From positions 1 through 64,000 of the forward strand of contig NZ_JAJGNO010000016.1 of assembly GCF_020782235.1 (NCBI RefSeq): a DNA stretch of 64,000 nt, read 5' to 3'. Both the position numbers and the translations under genes were made by a program. Below the pieces are notes generated by a model. It did not search any database and was not told where the DNA came from. It worked only from the letters and a program-made list of their open reading frames with translations. Source of the DNA: Sphingobium naphthae. GTDB lineage: Bacteria > Pseudomonadota > Alphaproteobacteria > Sphingomonadales > Sphingomonadaceae. This document shows, piece by piece, positions 1-9,432 of the stretch; position 1 is the first letter of the stretch; each line of letters begins with the position of its first letter.

Positions 1-73
1 CACCCGAAACATAATCCGCAGACGGGTCACTTCTCGATGGAAAACCCGGGTCACTTCTCAGTGGAAATCAACA
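1..73. mobile_element. Terminal end of an insertion sequence (IS21-like)
   Basis: Two near-identical 21-base direct repeats lie at 23-43 and 47-67. Both read CGGGTCACTTCTC, then two variable bases, then TGGAAA, and they are spaced 24 bases apart. They are followed by TCAACA ending at 73. Tandem short repeats inside the terminus and a CA-3' tip are typical of IS21-family ends, so this looks like the outer end of such an element, with its transposase genes to the left of the window. The family name rests on recall of the terminal pattern and no transposase is visible here. The reading frame that starts immediately after 73 supports 73 as the boundary. Confidence 0.55.
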
Positions 74-238
74 CCGACCCGTCCGGTCGTTCGCCTGGTG
101 CCGAAGGCCCCTGCCCCGACCATCGACACGAGCGCTTTGAGCGCAGACGCGCTGGCGATCTTGGAAGCGCTCAAGGCTGCTGGCCTGGGTGACGTGGCAA
201 ATACGATCACCGCCACTGTGGCAGCGAAGAAAGCCTGA
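74..238 (+). pseudogene. 3' remnant of a gene cut off at the insertion sequence boundary
   Basis: An open frame of 54 codons runs from directly behind the insertion sequence tip to a TGA at 236-238. It begins PTRPVVRLVPKAPAP and ends TATVAAKKA. There is no start codon with a ribosome binding site at its beginning. The composition (Ala/Leu-rich helix, proline-rich lead) looks coding. It is best read as the C-terminal end of a protein whose gene was interrupted by the insertion element. I do not recognise the protein. It may simply be open sequence, and finding a matching N-terminal part on the other side of the element would decide this. Confidence 0.4.
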
Positions 239-264
239 ATTACAGGGCTTTTAGAAGGAGGATT

Positions 265-332
265 TAGATTTTTCTAATCTACGTGCCACGTGGCACCGGG
301 CGTGGCAGAACCTGCCACACGGGATTAGATTA
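265..332. repeat. Cluster of short palindromes beside the tRNA scar
   Basis: Three inverted repeats sit side by side. TAGATT (265-270) and AATCTA (276-281) are separated by five bases. GTGCCACGTGGCAC (283-296) is a perfect 14-bp palindrome. GTGGCAG (302-308) and CTGCCAC (312-318) are separated by AAC. TTAGATT recurs at 325-331, and a GATTAGAC lies at 395-402 next to the tRNA fragment. None of them is followed by a T-run, so they are not obvious terminators. Repeated protein-binding half sites beside an integration scar would fit arm-type sites for an integrase or excisionase, or an operator. That is inference only. Confidence 0.4.
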
Positions 333-401
333 TGTGCCGATTATCAACTAATTCGACCCAAATCTGCGGTTTTTCTCCCACGGTTGGTCTAGCGGATTAG
401 A

Positions 402-455
402 CTTAAAATCCGCCTTCCCCTGGAATTGCGGGTTCAAGTCCCGCCGTCCGCACCA
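402..455 (+). tRNA. 3' half of tRNA-Leu(UAA), probable attachment site
   Basis: From 402 the sequence reads as the anticodon loop CTTAAAA with anticodon TAA, the 3' anticodon strand TCCGC, and a long class-II variable arm (TTCC-CCT-GGAA). The T-arm follows as GCGGG-TTCAAGT-CCCGC, then the acceptor strand CGTCCGC and an encoded ACCA ending at 455. The 5' half is missing. No GCGGACG acceptor strand is present upstream, and the five bases before the loop (TTAGA) cannot pair with TCCGC. A tRNA fragment that begins at the anticodon loop is the usual footprint of a tyrosine-recombinase element integrated into a tRNA gene. The intact tRNA would be expected at the far, left end of the element. Confidence 0.65.
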
Positions 456-483
456 TCACCGGCTCGATCGGGTCGCATGAGGA

Positions 484-1410
484 ATGACGCGCTTGACGGG
501 ACTATGGGGCAAGTGCCGGCGGATCTTCGGCCGGAAAAGGCTGTCGCAACGGGACGCTGCCCAATTGGTCGACACGCTTTACCGCAAGCTGCTGTTGCGT
601 GCACCCGATCCGTCCGGGCTTGAAACCTACACTGCGCTCCTGCGCGAAGGCGGCGCAACCGTGGCCGATGTGCTGGACGCCCTGATGACGTCGCCGGAAT
701 TCTTCGCAAGTCGCGCAGAACTGGCGCAGCGCTATTACCCGCACCAAAGGGACGGCTTCTTCGCGGACATATCGCAATTTGGCGAGGTCAGCACGCTCCT
801 GCGCGCGATGATCGACATGAGTTGCACGAACAAGATACTGGTCGATGTCGGCGTCATGGGTCGATCCGGGTCGAACAGCTATGATCTTCTGCGCTGGTTC
901 GGCTGGCAGGGGCTGCTGGTGGAGGCCAATAGCGGTCTCATCGACAGCATCAAGGCGCAATTCGGCCCGCTGAATTATCGGATCGTCAATTCGGCCGTAT
1001 CCGATCATGCCGGAACGGCGACGCTGCACATCGGCTCTTCGGATGGCGTCTCATCGCTCAACGAAGGGCATAGCCGGATGTTCGGCGCCACCCGGGGCAG
1101 CATCACCGTCCAACTGGAGACCTTGCCCGCCATATTGGAGCGCGAGCAGATCCCGCTACATTTCGATCTTCTGTCGATCGATATCGAGGGCGAGGACATG
1201 AAGGTTCTGAGCCATCTGATCGCTTCATCACCCTATCGGCCCAACTGGATCATCGTCGAAGCCGGCAATGTCGGCGACTATCGCGCCGGATCGCTTCCCC
1301 TGATTGCAGCGTTCGATGAAAATTATGAGGCGGTAGGACAGACGCAGGCCAATCTGATCTTCCGCCGCCGCGGCTTGCTGGCCGCGCTCCATGGCGCGGC
1401 GCCAGCATAA
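484..1410 (+). CDS. DUF4214 / FkbM-family methyltransferase fusion protein
   Basis: The 308-residue protein has two parts. Residues about 25-75 match the DUF4214 pattern (LYRKLLLRAPDPSG, then LMTSPEFF), a domain often seen in secreted or glycan-related proteins. Residues about 117-295 form an FkbM-type SAM-dependent methyltransferase, with a cofactor-binding stretch around ILVDVGVMGRSGS and the acidic motif FDLLSIDIEGEDM near 217-229. FkbM enzymes methylate hydroxyl groups on sugars or polyketides, so surface glycan modification is the likely role but the substrate is unknown. It starts 29 bases after the tRNA fragment. GAGGA at 479-483 is too close to the ATG at 484, and a TTG at 493 has better spacing, so the exact start is uncertain. 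It is probably the original chromosomal neighbour downstream of the integration site. Confidence 0.8.
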   Translation: MTRLTGLWGKCRRIFGRKRLSQRDAAQLVDTLYRKLLLRAPDPSGLETYTALLREGGATVADVLDALMTSPEFFASRAELAQRYYPHQRDGFFADISQFGEVSTLLRAMIDMSCTNKILVDVGVMGRSGSNSYDLLRWFGWQGLLVEANSGLIDSIKAQFGPLNYRIVNSAVSDHAGTATLHIGSSDGVSSLNEGHSRMFGATRGSITVQLETLPAILEREQIPLHFDLLSIDIEGEDMKVLSHLIASSPYRPNWIIVEAGNVGDYRAGSLPLIAAFDENYEAVGQTQANLIFRRRGLLAALHGAAPA

Positions 1411-1470
1411 TCACGGCTTTTTTCTACTTCGATACTGGTCTTTCGCCGCAGCAGCCGCAATGATGGCGGC

Positions 1471-3255
1471 ATGGCAGGCGCAATCGATCCCGACAGCTTC
1501 AGTGACTCCCTGGTGATATTGGGGGCGGCGGGGCTAGTCATTCCCGGCTTCGCCCGATTTCGGATCAGTCCGGTCATCGGTTTCATCCTGGTGGGGCTGG
1601 CGGTCGGGCCGGCGGGCCTTGGCGCGCTGGTCGATCAGTACCCTTGGCTCTATCATGTCACCATATCTAACGGAGAGGCGATCGAGCCTTTCGCGGAATT
1701 GGGCATCATCCTGCTGCTCTTCTCTATCGGCCTTGAACTCAGCTTCAAGCGGCTCTGGTCGATGCGCACGCAGGTTTTCGGGGTTGGCGCGGCCGAACTG
1801 ATCGGCAGCGGCCTTCTGATCGCGGCGGGCCTCTACCTGCTGGGCCAGCCCACCGCCGGCGCGATCGGGCTGGGCCTCGCGCTCGCCTTGTCGTCCACCG
1901 CCGTGGTGCTGCCGATGGTCGGCACGCAAAGCGCGGTCGGCCGCGCTGCCTTCTCCATGCTGTTGTTCGAGGATCTGGCGCTCGTCCCGATCATCTTCAT
2001 GCTGGGCGCGCTTGCCCCGTCGCTGGCGAGCGGTCCGGAAGGCGCCTGGGGCGAACTTGCGAGCACCCTGCTCAAGGGCGGCATCACCATCGGCGTCATG
2101 CTGATCATGGGGCGGATCACCCTGCCCCATATTTTCAGCCAGGCCGCGCGCACGAAGAGCCCCGAAGTGTTCCTGGCCGCCAGCCTGCTGGTCGTCATCA
2201 TCTCCAGCATGGCGACGTCGATCGCCGGCCTGTCGCCGATCGTGGGCGCTCTGGTCGCGGGCTTGCTGATCGCCGAGACCGACTATCATGGCGAGGTCGA
2301 AGTCATCACCGCGCCGTTCAAGGGACTGGCGCTCGGCGTCTTCCTCATCACCGTCGGCATGAGCCTGGACCTGCGCGTCATCCTCGCCAACTGGCCCAGC
2401 CTGATGCTGGCCGTGTTCGGCGTCGTGCTGTGCAAGACGCTGGTGACGGCCGGGCTGCTCTACTTCTCGGGCGCGCGCAAGGGCGTGGCGATGGAGGTCG
2501 GCGTGCTGATGTCGAGCCCGTCCGAAACCACCCTGATCGTGCTGTCCGCGGCAGCAGCCGCGCAGCTGATCCTGCCCTCCACCGCCGCCTTCTGGCAGAT
2601 CGTGACCGCGATCGGCCTCACCATCACGCCGCTGCTCGCGCGGATCGGCCACGACATCGCGCGCCGGCTGGAGATGGCGCTGGGCGAAGAGCGCGTCGAG
2701 ACCGAGCAGGAACAGACCGAAGCGGCGGCGGTCGTCATCGGCTTCGGCCGGGTCGGGCGAATGGTTTGCGACCTTTTGCGCACGCACAGCCAGCGCTTCA
2801 TCGTAGTCGAGTCCGATCCCGATGTGGTGGCCGAAGCCAGGCGCGCGGGCTATCCCATCCTGTTCGGGGACGTGGCGCGCACCGAAATGCTCGACCGGCT
2901 GCGCTTGGGCCATGCCCGCGCCCTGATCCTGACGATGGACGATCCCGTGCTGTCGGTGCGCGTCACGCAGCGCGTACGCGGCTGGGTGCCCGATCTGCCC
3001 ATCATCGCCCGCGCGCGAGACACCGATCATGCGGCGCAACTCTACAAGGCCGGCGCGAGCGACGCCGTGCCGGAAACGCTGGAAAGCTCGCTGCAGCTGG
3101 CGGAGACCGCGCTGGTGGATTTGGGTGTCGCCATGGGGCCAGTGATCGCGTCGATCCACCAGACCCGAGAAGACCTGCGCGAAGGCATCAAGGACGCCGC
3201 GCAGATGCAGACCGCGCCCAAGCTGCGCCGGCTCCGCGCCGACGAAGTGGGTTAG
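1471..3255 (+). CDS. KefB/YbaL-like monovalent cation:proton antiporter (CPA2) with RCK domain
   Basis: The product is a 594-residue inner-membrane protein. Residues 1 to about 400 are hydrophobic with the Na+/H+ exchanger fold of the CPA2 family (GFILVGLAVGPAGLG near the start, and LLFSIGLELSF). From about 420 a cytoplasmic RCK/TrkA-N domain begins with the Rossmann motif VVIGFGRVGRM and continues to about 540 with GDVARTEML and ILTMDDP. Such proteins exchange K+ (or Na+) for protons and are gated by ligands bound to the RCK domain, in E. coli by glutathione adducts. It lies alone between the methyltransferase gene and the convergent glutaminase gene. Whether it is a true glutathione-gated Kef system cannot be read from the sequence, and no KefF/KefG partner is next to it. 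Confidence 0.88.
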   Translation: MAGAIDPDSFSDSLVILGAAGLVIPGFARFRISPVIGFILVGLAVGPAGLGALVDQYPWLYHVTISNGEAIEPFAELGIILLLFSIGLELSFKRLWSMRTQVFGVGAAELIGSGLLIAAGLYLLGQPTAGAIGLGLALALSSTAVVLPMVGTQSAVGRAAFSMLLFEDLALVPIIFMLGALAPSLASGPEGAWGELASTLLKGGITIGVMLIMGRITLPHIFSQAARTKSPEVFLAASLLVVIISSMATSIAGLSPIVGALVAGLLIAETDYHGEVEVITAPFKGLALGVFLITVGMSLDLRVILANWPSLMLAVFGVVLCKTLVTAGLLYFSGARKGVAMEVGVLMSSPSETTLIVLSAAAAAQLILPSTAAFWQIVTAIGLTITPLLARIGHDIARRLEMALGEERVETEQEQTEAAAVVIGFGRVGRMVCDLLRTHSQRFIVVESDPDVVAEARRAGYPILFGDVARTEMLDRLRLGHARALILTMDDPVLSVRVTQRVRGWVPDLPIIARARDTDHAAQLYKAGASDAVPETLESSLQLAETALVDLGVAMGPVIASIHQTREDLREGIKDAAQMQTAPKLRRLRADEVG

Positions 3256-3265
3256 GCCCTGCCGC

Positions 3266-4210
3266 TCATGAACCGGCCGGGGCTGGGCTGAAGATCGACC
3301 AGCCGGTGCGGCGCGCCAGTTCCTCCAGCGCCAATGTGCCAAGATGGCTGTTGCCGCTGGCGTTGAGACCGGGCGACCACACGGCGATGGAGGCGCGGCC
3401 CGGCACGATCGCCAGAATGCCGCCGCCCACGCCTGACTTGCCCGGCATACCGACGCGAAAGGCAAAGTCGCCGGAGGCGTCGTAGTGACCGCAGGTCAGC
3501 ATCAACGCGTTGATGCGGCGCGCCCGGCGTGGCGACACGACTCGTCCGCCGTCCGGGTGCCGCCCATCCAGCATCAGGTAGCGCCCGGCCAGCGCCAGTT
3601 GCCGACAGCTCATTTCGATCGCGCATTGGTGAAAATAGGCGCCCAGCACCAGATCGACCGGGTGACGCACATTGTCGAAGGCGCGCATATAGTTGGCGAG
3701 CGCCATGTTGCGGAAGCCCGAGGCCGTTTCCGACGCCGCGACCGCCTCGTTGATGGCGATGTCGTCGTCGCCCGCCAGATACCGCAGAAAGCGCAGCATC
3801 TCGCCGATGGCGACACGGGGCTGATGACCGCCCAGATTGATGTCGGTGACGACGATCGCCCCGGCATTGATGAAGGGATTGCGCGGGATGCCATGTTCAT
3901 GTTCCAGCTGAACGATGGAGTTGAAGGCCGTGCCGGAGGGCTCCCGCCCCACCCGCTCCCATAGCTGGTCGCCGACCTTGCCGAGTGCCAGCGTGAGCGC
4001 GAACACCTTCGAAATCGACTGGATCGAGAATCCGACCGCGCAGTCGCCGCCGGTGATCATGTCACCATCGGCGGTCGCGATCGCGATGCCGAACTGGCCG
4101 GGATCAACCTTTGCCAGTTCGGGAATATAGCTGGCGACGCTGCCCCTGTCGTCGACGCTGCCGATCGTGGCGACAATGTCGCCCACTATGGTCTCCAGAT
4201 CCGCCGCCAT
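3266..4210 (-). CDS. glsA: Glutaminase
   Basis: This serine-dependent, beta-lactamase-fold glutaminase converts glutamine to glutamate and ammonia in the cytoplasm. With the ATG at 4210 the protein has 314 residues, close to the family norm of about 305-310. The catalytic S-x-x-K motif is SISK at residues 65-68, and the conserved NPFINAGAI segment and the [13 protein letters not shown] stretch are present. A longer frame reaches 4345, but its extra 45 residues do not resemble the family and overlap the ogt gene, so the internal ATG is preferred. It converges on the antiporter gene with only 10 bases between the stops. Glutaminase contributes to acid resistance in some bacteria, which could fit the antiporter neighbour, but the pairing may be chance. 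Confidence 0.93.
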   Translation of the reverse strand: MAADLETIVGDIVATIGSVDDRGSVASYIPELAKVDPGQFGIAIATADGDMITGGDCAVGFSIQSISKVFALTLALGKVGDQLWERVGREPSGTAFNSIVQLEHEHGIPRNPFINAGAIVVTDINLGGHQPRVAIGEMLRFLRYLAGDDDIAINEAVAASETASGFRNMALANYMRAFDNVRHPVDLVLGAYFHQCAIEMSCRQLALAGRYLMLDGRHPDGGRVVSPRRARRINALMLTCGHYDASGDFAFRVGMPGKSGVGGGILAIVPGRASIAVWSPGLNASGNSHLGTLALEELARRTGWSIFSPAPAGS

Positions 4211-4280
4211 GCCGCCCCCGTTCCGTCCTGCCCTGCCTCGCAAGAACCTTAAGCGGCAATGGCTGGCGGCAGAACAGGAA

Positions 4281-4772
4281 TCAATGCGTGGCGATAGGCC
4301 GCTCGTGCGCGAGCAGCCATTGCTTGGCCTCGAGCCCCCCGGCAAAGCCCGTCAGCATGCCGTTGCTCCCGACGACCCGGTGGCACGGCGTGACGATCGA
4401 AAGCGGATTGCGGCCATTGGCTGCACCGACCGCGCGGACGGCGCTCGGCCGATCGATGGCGCGAGCGATGTCGGCATAGCTCCGGGTCTCGCCGAAGGGG
4501 ATCATATCGAGCGCTTTCCAGACGCTGCGCTGAAACGCCGTGCCGCGCGGAGCGAGCGGCAGGTCGAACCGTCGCAGCGCGCCCGCGAAATAGGCGTCGA
4601 GTTGCGCGGCGGTTTCCTTCAGCACCGGATGGTCGGGCGCGTCGACGCCATCCGCCGGCGGCACGCGCCCTGGCGGATCATCCGGCCAGAGCACCGCCAT
4701 CAGGCCGTCGTTACAAGCGATCAGCGAGAGGCGACCTAATGGGGACAAGAAAAAAGCGCGGAAGAGTGTCAT
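4281..4772 (-). CDS. ogt: Methylated-DNA--protein-cysteine methyltransferase
   Basis: This is a suicide DNA repair enzyme that moves the alkyl group from O6-alkylguanine to its own cysteine. The active-site motif [10 protein letters not shown] is intact, with the acceptor Cys near residue 130. The DNA-binding helix-turn-helix segment ([12 protein letters not shown], then [11 protein letters not shown]) precedes it. The frame is open up to 4808, but the ATG at 4772 has a GGAG six bases upstream and begins [13 protein letters not shown] like the family, giving 163 residues. It lacks an AdaA-type regulatory domain, so it is the Ogt type rather than Ada. It lies upstream of glsA on the same strand, 70 bases away, so the two may be co-transcribed. 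Confidence 0.93.
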   Translation of the reverse strand: MTLFRAFFLSPLGRLSLIACNDGLMAVLWPDDPPGRVPPADGVDAPDHPVLKETAAQLDAYFAGALRRFDLPLAPRGTAFQRSVWKALDMIPFGETRSYADIARAIDRPSAVRAVGAANGRNPLSIVTPCHRVVGSNGMLTGFAGGLEAKQWLLAHERPIATH

Positions 4773-4845
4773 GCCAAGCTCCATGTGACGTGCCCGACAT
4801 AGCGCCATCGCAAGACCGCGCCCTCCCGCGCCTTGCGCCCAAAGT

Positions 4846-6249
4846 CTAGTTCAGGCCGCCGCCCATGGCGCGATACAGCTCCACCATGTTCGTTGCACGG
4901 GTCAGCCGGGTGGCGAGCAGCGATTGCTCCGCGGTGTAGAGCGTGCGCTGCGAATCCAGCGTCGTGAGGAAACTGTCGACGCCGGCGCGAAACCGCGCTT
5001 CCGACAGGGTATAGGCGACGCGCGCCGAATCGCGCAACGACGTCTGCGCCTCCATTTGCTGCGTCATCGTGCCGCGCCGCGCCAGCGCGTCGGCCACTTC
5101 GCGGAAGCCGGTCTGAATGCTCTGCTCATAGGTCGCCAGCATGGCGTCATAGGTCGCCCGGGCATATTGCAAATTGCCCTGGTTGCGGCCGAAATCGAAG
5201 ATCGGCACGCTCGCCGTCGGCGCGACCGACCAGAAACTCGTGCCCGACCCGAACAGGTTCGAGAGCCCCAGGCTGAGAGATCCGAACGCCGCCGTCAGCG
5301 AGATATTGGGGAAGAAGGCCGCGCGCGCCGCGCCGATATTGGCGTTGGCGCCGCGCAGTTGATGCTCGGCCGACGCGATGTCCGGCCGGCGCAGCAAAAT
5401 GTCCGACGCGATATTGGCCGGCAGATTCTCGATCGTCGCACCGGCCTGCGGCAGACTGTCGGGCAGATCGGTAGCCGGCACCGTGGTCCCGGCGAGCAGG
5501 TTCAGCGCATTCTGGTCCTGCGCCACCAGCGTCGTCGCCTCGGCGATGTCCGATCGCGCCTGGTCATAGCTGGTCTGCGCCTGGCGCACTTCCAGTTCGG
5601 AAGCGATGCCGCGTTCGAACCGCGCCTTGGTGAGCGCGAGCGTCTTGCCGAACGCGCCCTCCAGATCGCGGGCGATGCGCAGCCGCTCCTGATCCGCCGC
5701 CATGGCAAGCCAGGCATTGGCGGTTTCCGCGATCAGGCTGGTCTGCGCCGCGTTGCGCGTCTCGACGCTGGCGAAATATTGTTCCTGCGCCGCCCGGCTG
5801 AGATTGCGAATGCGGCCGAACAGATCAATCTCCCAGGCGGAGATGCCGACCTGGGCCTGATAGATGTCGGTCCGGCCGGAACCCGCCTGCGAAAAGGGCT
5901 GGTCCTGATAGGTCGCCGTGCCGCCCGCCGCCACGGTGGGCAGCAGGTCCGCACGCTGGACGCGATATTGCGCACGCGCCTGCTCGACATTGGCCATGGC
6001 AATCCGCAGGTCGCGATTGTTCGCCAGCGCGGTTTCGATCACGCGCGCCAGGCGCGGATCGGTGAAGAAATCGCGCCACGCCGTATCCGCCGGGACGATC
6101 GCCTGACCCTCCCCGCCTCCGGCATAGGCCGGGCCCTGCGGCGTGGATGCCGGCACCGGCATTTCCGGGCGCACATATTTGGGCGCCATGTCGCACGCGG
6201 CCAGCGCCAGCGAAAGGGTGACGGCGCCCAGCGCCTTGATGCTGCGCAT
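4846..6249 (-). CDS. RND efflux outer-membrane lipoprotein (NodT/OprM family)
   Basis: This outer-membrane channel of a tripartite multidrug efflux pump has 467 residues. The N-terminus is a lipoprotein signal with lipobox LAAC (Cys 19) followed by Asp. The family start motif is seen in MAPKYVRPEMPVP. Two repeated OEP halves follow, the second beginning near DILLRRPDIASAEHQLRGAN, a hallmark of the family, and the C-terminal part has the AQTSLRDSARVAYTLSEARF stretch. It is the last gene of the operon adaptor-pump-channel, three bases behind the pump gene, so all three parts are made together. The exported substrates are not readable from the sequence. Confidence 0.94.
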   Translation of the reverse strand: MRSIKALGAVTLSLALAACDMAPKYVRPEMPVPASTPQGPAYAGGGEGQAIVPADTAWRDFFTDPRLARVIETALANNRDLRIAMANVEQARAQYRVQRADLLPTVAAGGTATYQDQPFSQAGSGRTDIYQAQVGISAWEIDLFGRIRNLSRAAQEQYFASVETRNAAQTSLIAETANAWLAMAADQERLRIARDLEGAFGKTLALTKARFERGIASELEVRQAQTSYDQARSDIAEATTLVAQDQNALNLLAGTTVPATDLPDSLPQAGATIENLPANIASDILLRRPDIASAEHQLRGANANIGAARAAFFPNISLTAAFGSLSLGLSNLFGSGTSFWSVAPTASVPIFDFGRNQGNLQYARATYDAMLATYEQSIQTGFREVADALARRGTMTQQMEAQTSLRDSARVAYTLSEARFRAGVDSFLTTLDSQRTLYTAEQSLLATRLTRATNMVELYRAMGGGLN

Positions 6250-6252
6250 ATG

Positions 6253-9200
6253 TCAGGCCTCCTGCGGCGATGCGGGCGGGGCCGCATCATCCGCCGATTG
6301 ATGATTATGATGTTCGCGGAACAGGCGCTTCACGACCGTGAAGAAGACCGGCACGAAGAAGATGGCGAGCACGGTGGCGGACAACATGCCGCCGACGACG
6401 GCCCAGCCGATCGCATTCTGCCCGCCGGCGCCCGCGCCTGTCGACATCGCCAGCGGCAGCACACCGAAGATGAAGGCGAAGCTGGTCATCAGGATCGGCC
6501 GCAGACGCAGTTTGCCCGCTTCCAGCGCAGCCCGCGCGGGCGGCAGGCCCTCGCGCATCTTCTCCTCGGCGAATTCGACGATCAGGATCGCGTTTTTCGC
6601 CGACACGCCGATGGTCGTGATTAGGCCGACCTGCAGATAGATGTCGTTGTTGAGCCCTGCCAAAGTCGCCGCGATGACGGCGCCCAGCACGCCCAGCGGC
6701 ACGACGAGCATGACCGCGATCGGCACCGACCAGCTTTCGTACAGCGCCGCAAGGCAGAGGAAGACGATGAGCATGGACAGCGCATAGACATAGGGCGCCT
6801 GACCACCGGAAATCTGCTCTTCATAAGAAATGCCATTCCAGCTGAAGCCGATGCCGGCGGGCAGCTTGGCGGCATGTTCCTCCATTGCCTGCATCGCCGT
6901 ACCGCTCGATACGCCGGGTGCGGGCGATCCCTGAATGTTCATAGATGGGACGCCATTGAAGCGCTCTAGCCGCGCGGGCCCCTGTACCCACTCGGTCGTG
7001 GCGAAGGCCGAGAGCGGCGCCATTTCGCCGCTGCTGCCGCGAACATGATAGGCGCCGATCGCATCGGGCGTGGTGCGATAGGGCGCATCCGCCTGAACAT
7101 AGACGCGCTTCACGCGGTCGCGATCGATGAAGTCGTTGACATAGGCCCCACCGAGATTGGTGCTGATCGTGTCGTTGACGTCAGCCTGAGCGATACCCAA
7201 TGCGCCAGCCGCCGCCTGATCGACGTTCAGCTTGAGCTGCGGCGTATCCTCCAGGCCATTGGGACGCACCTGCGCCAGACGCTGGTCACCCATCGCCATG
7301 CCCAGCAGCTGGTTGCGCGCGGCAAGCAGCTTTTCATGACCGAGATTGCCCTGGTCGAGCAGCTGGAAATCGAAGCCCGAGGCATTGCCCAGTTCCTGCA
7401 CCGCGGGCGGCACGAAGGCGAAGGCCATGCCGGCGGAAATTTTCTGGAACGCCATATTGGCGCGCTGGGCAATTGCGGGAACGGCGTTCTCGCTGCCCTC
7501 TCGCTCCTCCCAATCCTTCATACGGGCGAATACGATGCCGACATTCTGCCCCTGCCCAACGAAGCCAAAGCCCGCGATGGTGAAGACCACCGCAACATTG
7601 TCTTTCTCATCGACCAGATAATGGTCGCGCATCCGCGCCAACGTGCGCTCCGTTTCCTCCAGCGTGGATCCCGCCGGCAGCGAAATCTGCGCGATCATGA
7701 TCCCCTGATCCTCGTCGGGCAGGAAGCCGGCGGGCAGGCGCAGGAAGATGAACGCCATGCCAACGACGATCAGCAGATAGAGCAGCATGGTGCGGCCCCA
7801 GCGGCGCTCGACCTTCTCCACGCCCTGACCATAGCGCGTCACCCCCTTATCGAAGGTGCGATTAAACCAGCCGAAGAAACGGCCGAAGATCGATCCGAAC
7901 CGGCCCGTCCATTGATCATGACCGTGCGAGGCAGGCTTCAGGATGGTGGCGCAGAGCGCAGGCGTCAGGATCAACGCCACCAGCACCGACAGGATCATCG
8001 ACGACACGATGGTGATCGAGAATTGCCGGAAAATGACGCCGGTGGAGCCACCGAAAAAGGCCATCGGCAGGAACACCGCGGACAGCACAAGGCCAATACC
8101 GATCAGCGCGCCGCTGATCTCGTCCATAGACTTCCTCGCCGCCTCCTTGGGACTGAGCCCTTCATCCTGGATCAGGCGCTCGACATTCTCCACGACGACG
8201 ATCGCGTCGTCGACCAGCAGGCCGATCGCCAGCACCATGCCGAACAAGGTCAGGGTGTTGATGGTGAAACCGGCGGCATAGAGGATGGCCAGCGTGCCCA
8301 GCAGCACGACCGGAACGGCAATCGTGGGGATCAGCGTCGCGCGCCAGTTCTGCAGGAAGATGAACATCACCAAGAAGACGAGCAGGATCGCTTCAAACAG
8401 GGTATGAATCACCTGCTCGACCGACAACTCAACGAACCTCGAATTGTCGACTGGAAAGTCATATTTGACCCAGCTGGGGAAGTTGGTCGACAGCTGATCG
8501 ACCCGATCCTTGACCGCCTCCACCGTGTCCAGCGCATTCGCACCAGGCGCCAGCTTGACGCCGAAACCGGACGCCGGCGAACCGTTGAACTTGACCCCGA
8601 AGCCGTAATTTTCCGCACCCAGTTTGACCCGCGCGACGTCGGACATCAGCACCACCGAGCCGTCGCTGTTGCTGCGCAGGCGGATATTGCTGAACTCCTC
8701 GGGCGTGCGCAGACGCGACTGGGCCGTCACCGTGGCGTTGAGCGCCTGTCCCTCCGGTGATGGCGCGCCGCCGATCTGACCAGCGGACACCTGCGCGTTC
8801 TGCGCCTGAATCGCGGACTTCACATCACCCGTCGTGATCCGCAGATTGGCCATCTTGTAGGGATCAAGCCAGATGCGCATCGCGTATTGCGAACCGAACA
8901 GCTGGGTATCGCCCACCCCGGTCACGCGGCTAATTGGATCCTGAAGCGTGGAGGCAATGAAGTCGGCCGCATCCTCCTGGTCGTGAATGCCGTCATCGGC
9001 ATAGACTGCCATGATGAGCAGGAAGCTGGAGGTCGATTTGCCGACGCGCAGACCCTGTTGCTGCACTTCCTGGGGCAGCAGAGGCGTCGCTTGCGACAGC
9101 TTATTCTGCACCTGAACCTGCGCGATGTCGGGGTCCGTGCCCTGCTCGAAGGTCAGCGTGATGCTGAGATTGCCGGACCCGTCGCTGGTGGACGAGAAAT

Positions 9201-9429
9201 AGCGCAGATTGTCGATGCCCTTGAGCTGTTGCTCGATGATCTGCGTCGTCGTGCTTTCCAGCGTCTGGGCGTTGGCGCCGGGGTAAGTGGTCTGGATCGT
9301 CACCGCAGGCGGCGCGATTTCCGGGAACTGCGCCACGGGTAGCGAGCGCAGCGCCAACAGGCCTGCCAGCATGATGACGATGGCGATGACCCATGCAAAG
9401 ATGGGCCGGTCGATAAAGTAACGAGCCAT
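6253..9429 (-). CDS. RND multidrug efflux pump permease (AcrB/HAE1 family)
   Basis: The 1058-residue inner-membrane proton/drug antiporter has the length typical of AcrB-type pumps. The N-terminus [17 protein letters not shown] and the repeat NPxx-type periplasmic loops are standard. The proton-relay aspartates lie in [19 protein letters not shown] in TM4, and the second-half counterpart [16 protein letters not shown] is present. It assembles as a trimer with the adaptor encoded upstream and the outer-membrane channel encoded downstream. The gaps of 3 bases on each side indicate one operon. The sequence supports the hydrophobic and amphiphilic efflux type (HAE1) rather than a heavy-metal type, because the metal-family signature is absent. 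Confidence 0.95.
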   Translation of the reverse strand: MARYFIDRPIFAWVIAIVIMLAGLLALRSLPVAQFPEIAPPAVTIQTTYPGANAQTLESTTTQIIEQQLKGIDNLRYFSSTSDGSGNLSITLTFEQGTDPDIAQVQVQNKLSQATPLLPQEVQQQGLRVGKSTSSFLLIMAVYADDGIHDQEDAADFIASTLQDPISRVTGVGDTQLFGSQYAMRIWLDPYKMANLRITTGDVKSAIQAQNAQVSAGQIGGAPSPEGQALNATVTAQSRLRTPEEFSNIRLRSNSDGSVVLMSDVARVKLGAENYGFGVKFNGSPASGFGVKLAPGANALDTVEAVKDRVDQLSTNFPSWVKYDFPVDNSRFVELSVEQVIHTLFEAILLVFLVMFIFLQNWRATLIPTIAVPVVLLGTLAILYAAGFTINTLTLFGMVLAIGLLVDDAIVVVENVERLIQDEGLSPKEAARKSMDEISGALIGIGLVLSAVFLPMAFFGGSTGVIFRQFSITIVSSMILSVLVALILTPALCATILKPASHGHDQWTGRFGSIFGRFFGWFNRTFDKGVTRYGQGVEKVERRWGRTMLLYLLIVVGMAFIFLRLPAGFLPDEDQGIMIAQISLPAGSTLEETERTLARMRDHYLVDEKDNVAVVFTIAGFGFVGQGQNVGIVFARMKDWEEREGSENAVPAIAQRANMAFQKISAGMAFAFVPPAVQELGNASGFDFQLLDQGNLGHEKLLAARNQLLGMAMGDQRLAQVRPNGLEDTPQLKLNVDQAAAGALGIAQADVNDTISTNLGGAYVNDFIDRDRVKRVYVQADAPYRTTPDAIGAYHVRGSSGEMAPLSAFATTEWVQGPARLERFNGVPSMNIQGSPAPGVSSGTAMQAMEEHAAKLPAGIGFSWNGISYEEQISGGQAPYVYALSMLIVFLCLAALYESWSVPIAVMLVVPLGVLGAVIAATLAGLNNDIYLQVGLITTIGVSAKNAILIVEFAEEKMREGLPPARAALEAGKLRLRPILMTSFAFIFGVLPLAMSTGAGAGGQNAIGWAVVGGMLSATVLAIFFVPVFFTVVKRLFREHHNHQSADDAAPPASPQEA

Positions 9430-9432
9430 GGT

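Noticed and set aside
255..275. Strong AAGGAGGA ribosome binding site
   Set aside because: No start codon lies within the normal distance downstream, so it does not mark a gene.
361..455. Complete tRNA-Leu gene
   Set aside because: The 5' acceptor strand does not pair with CGTCCGC beyond four bases and the anticodon stem 5' strand is wrong, so only the 3' half is genuine.
7045..8760. Long plus-strand frame inside the RND pump gene
   Set aside because: It is a shadow of the pump coding frame; the minus strand encodes a clear AcrB-type protein.
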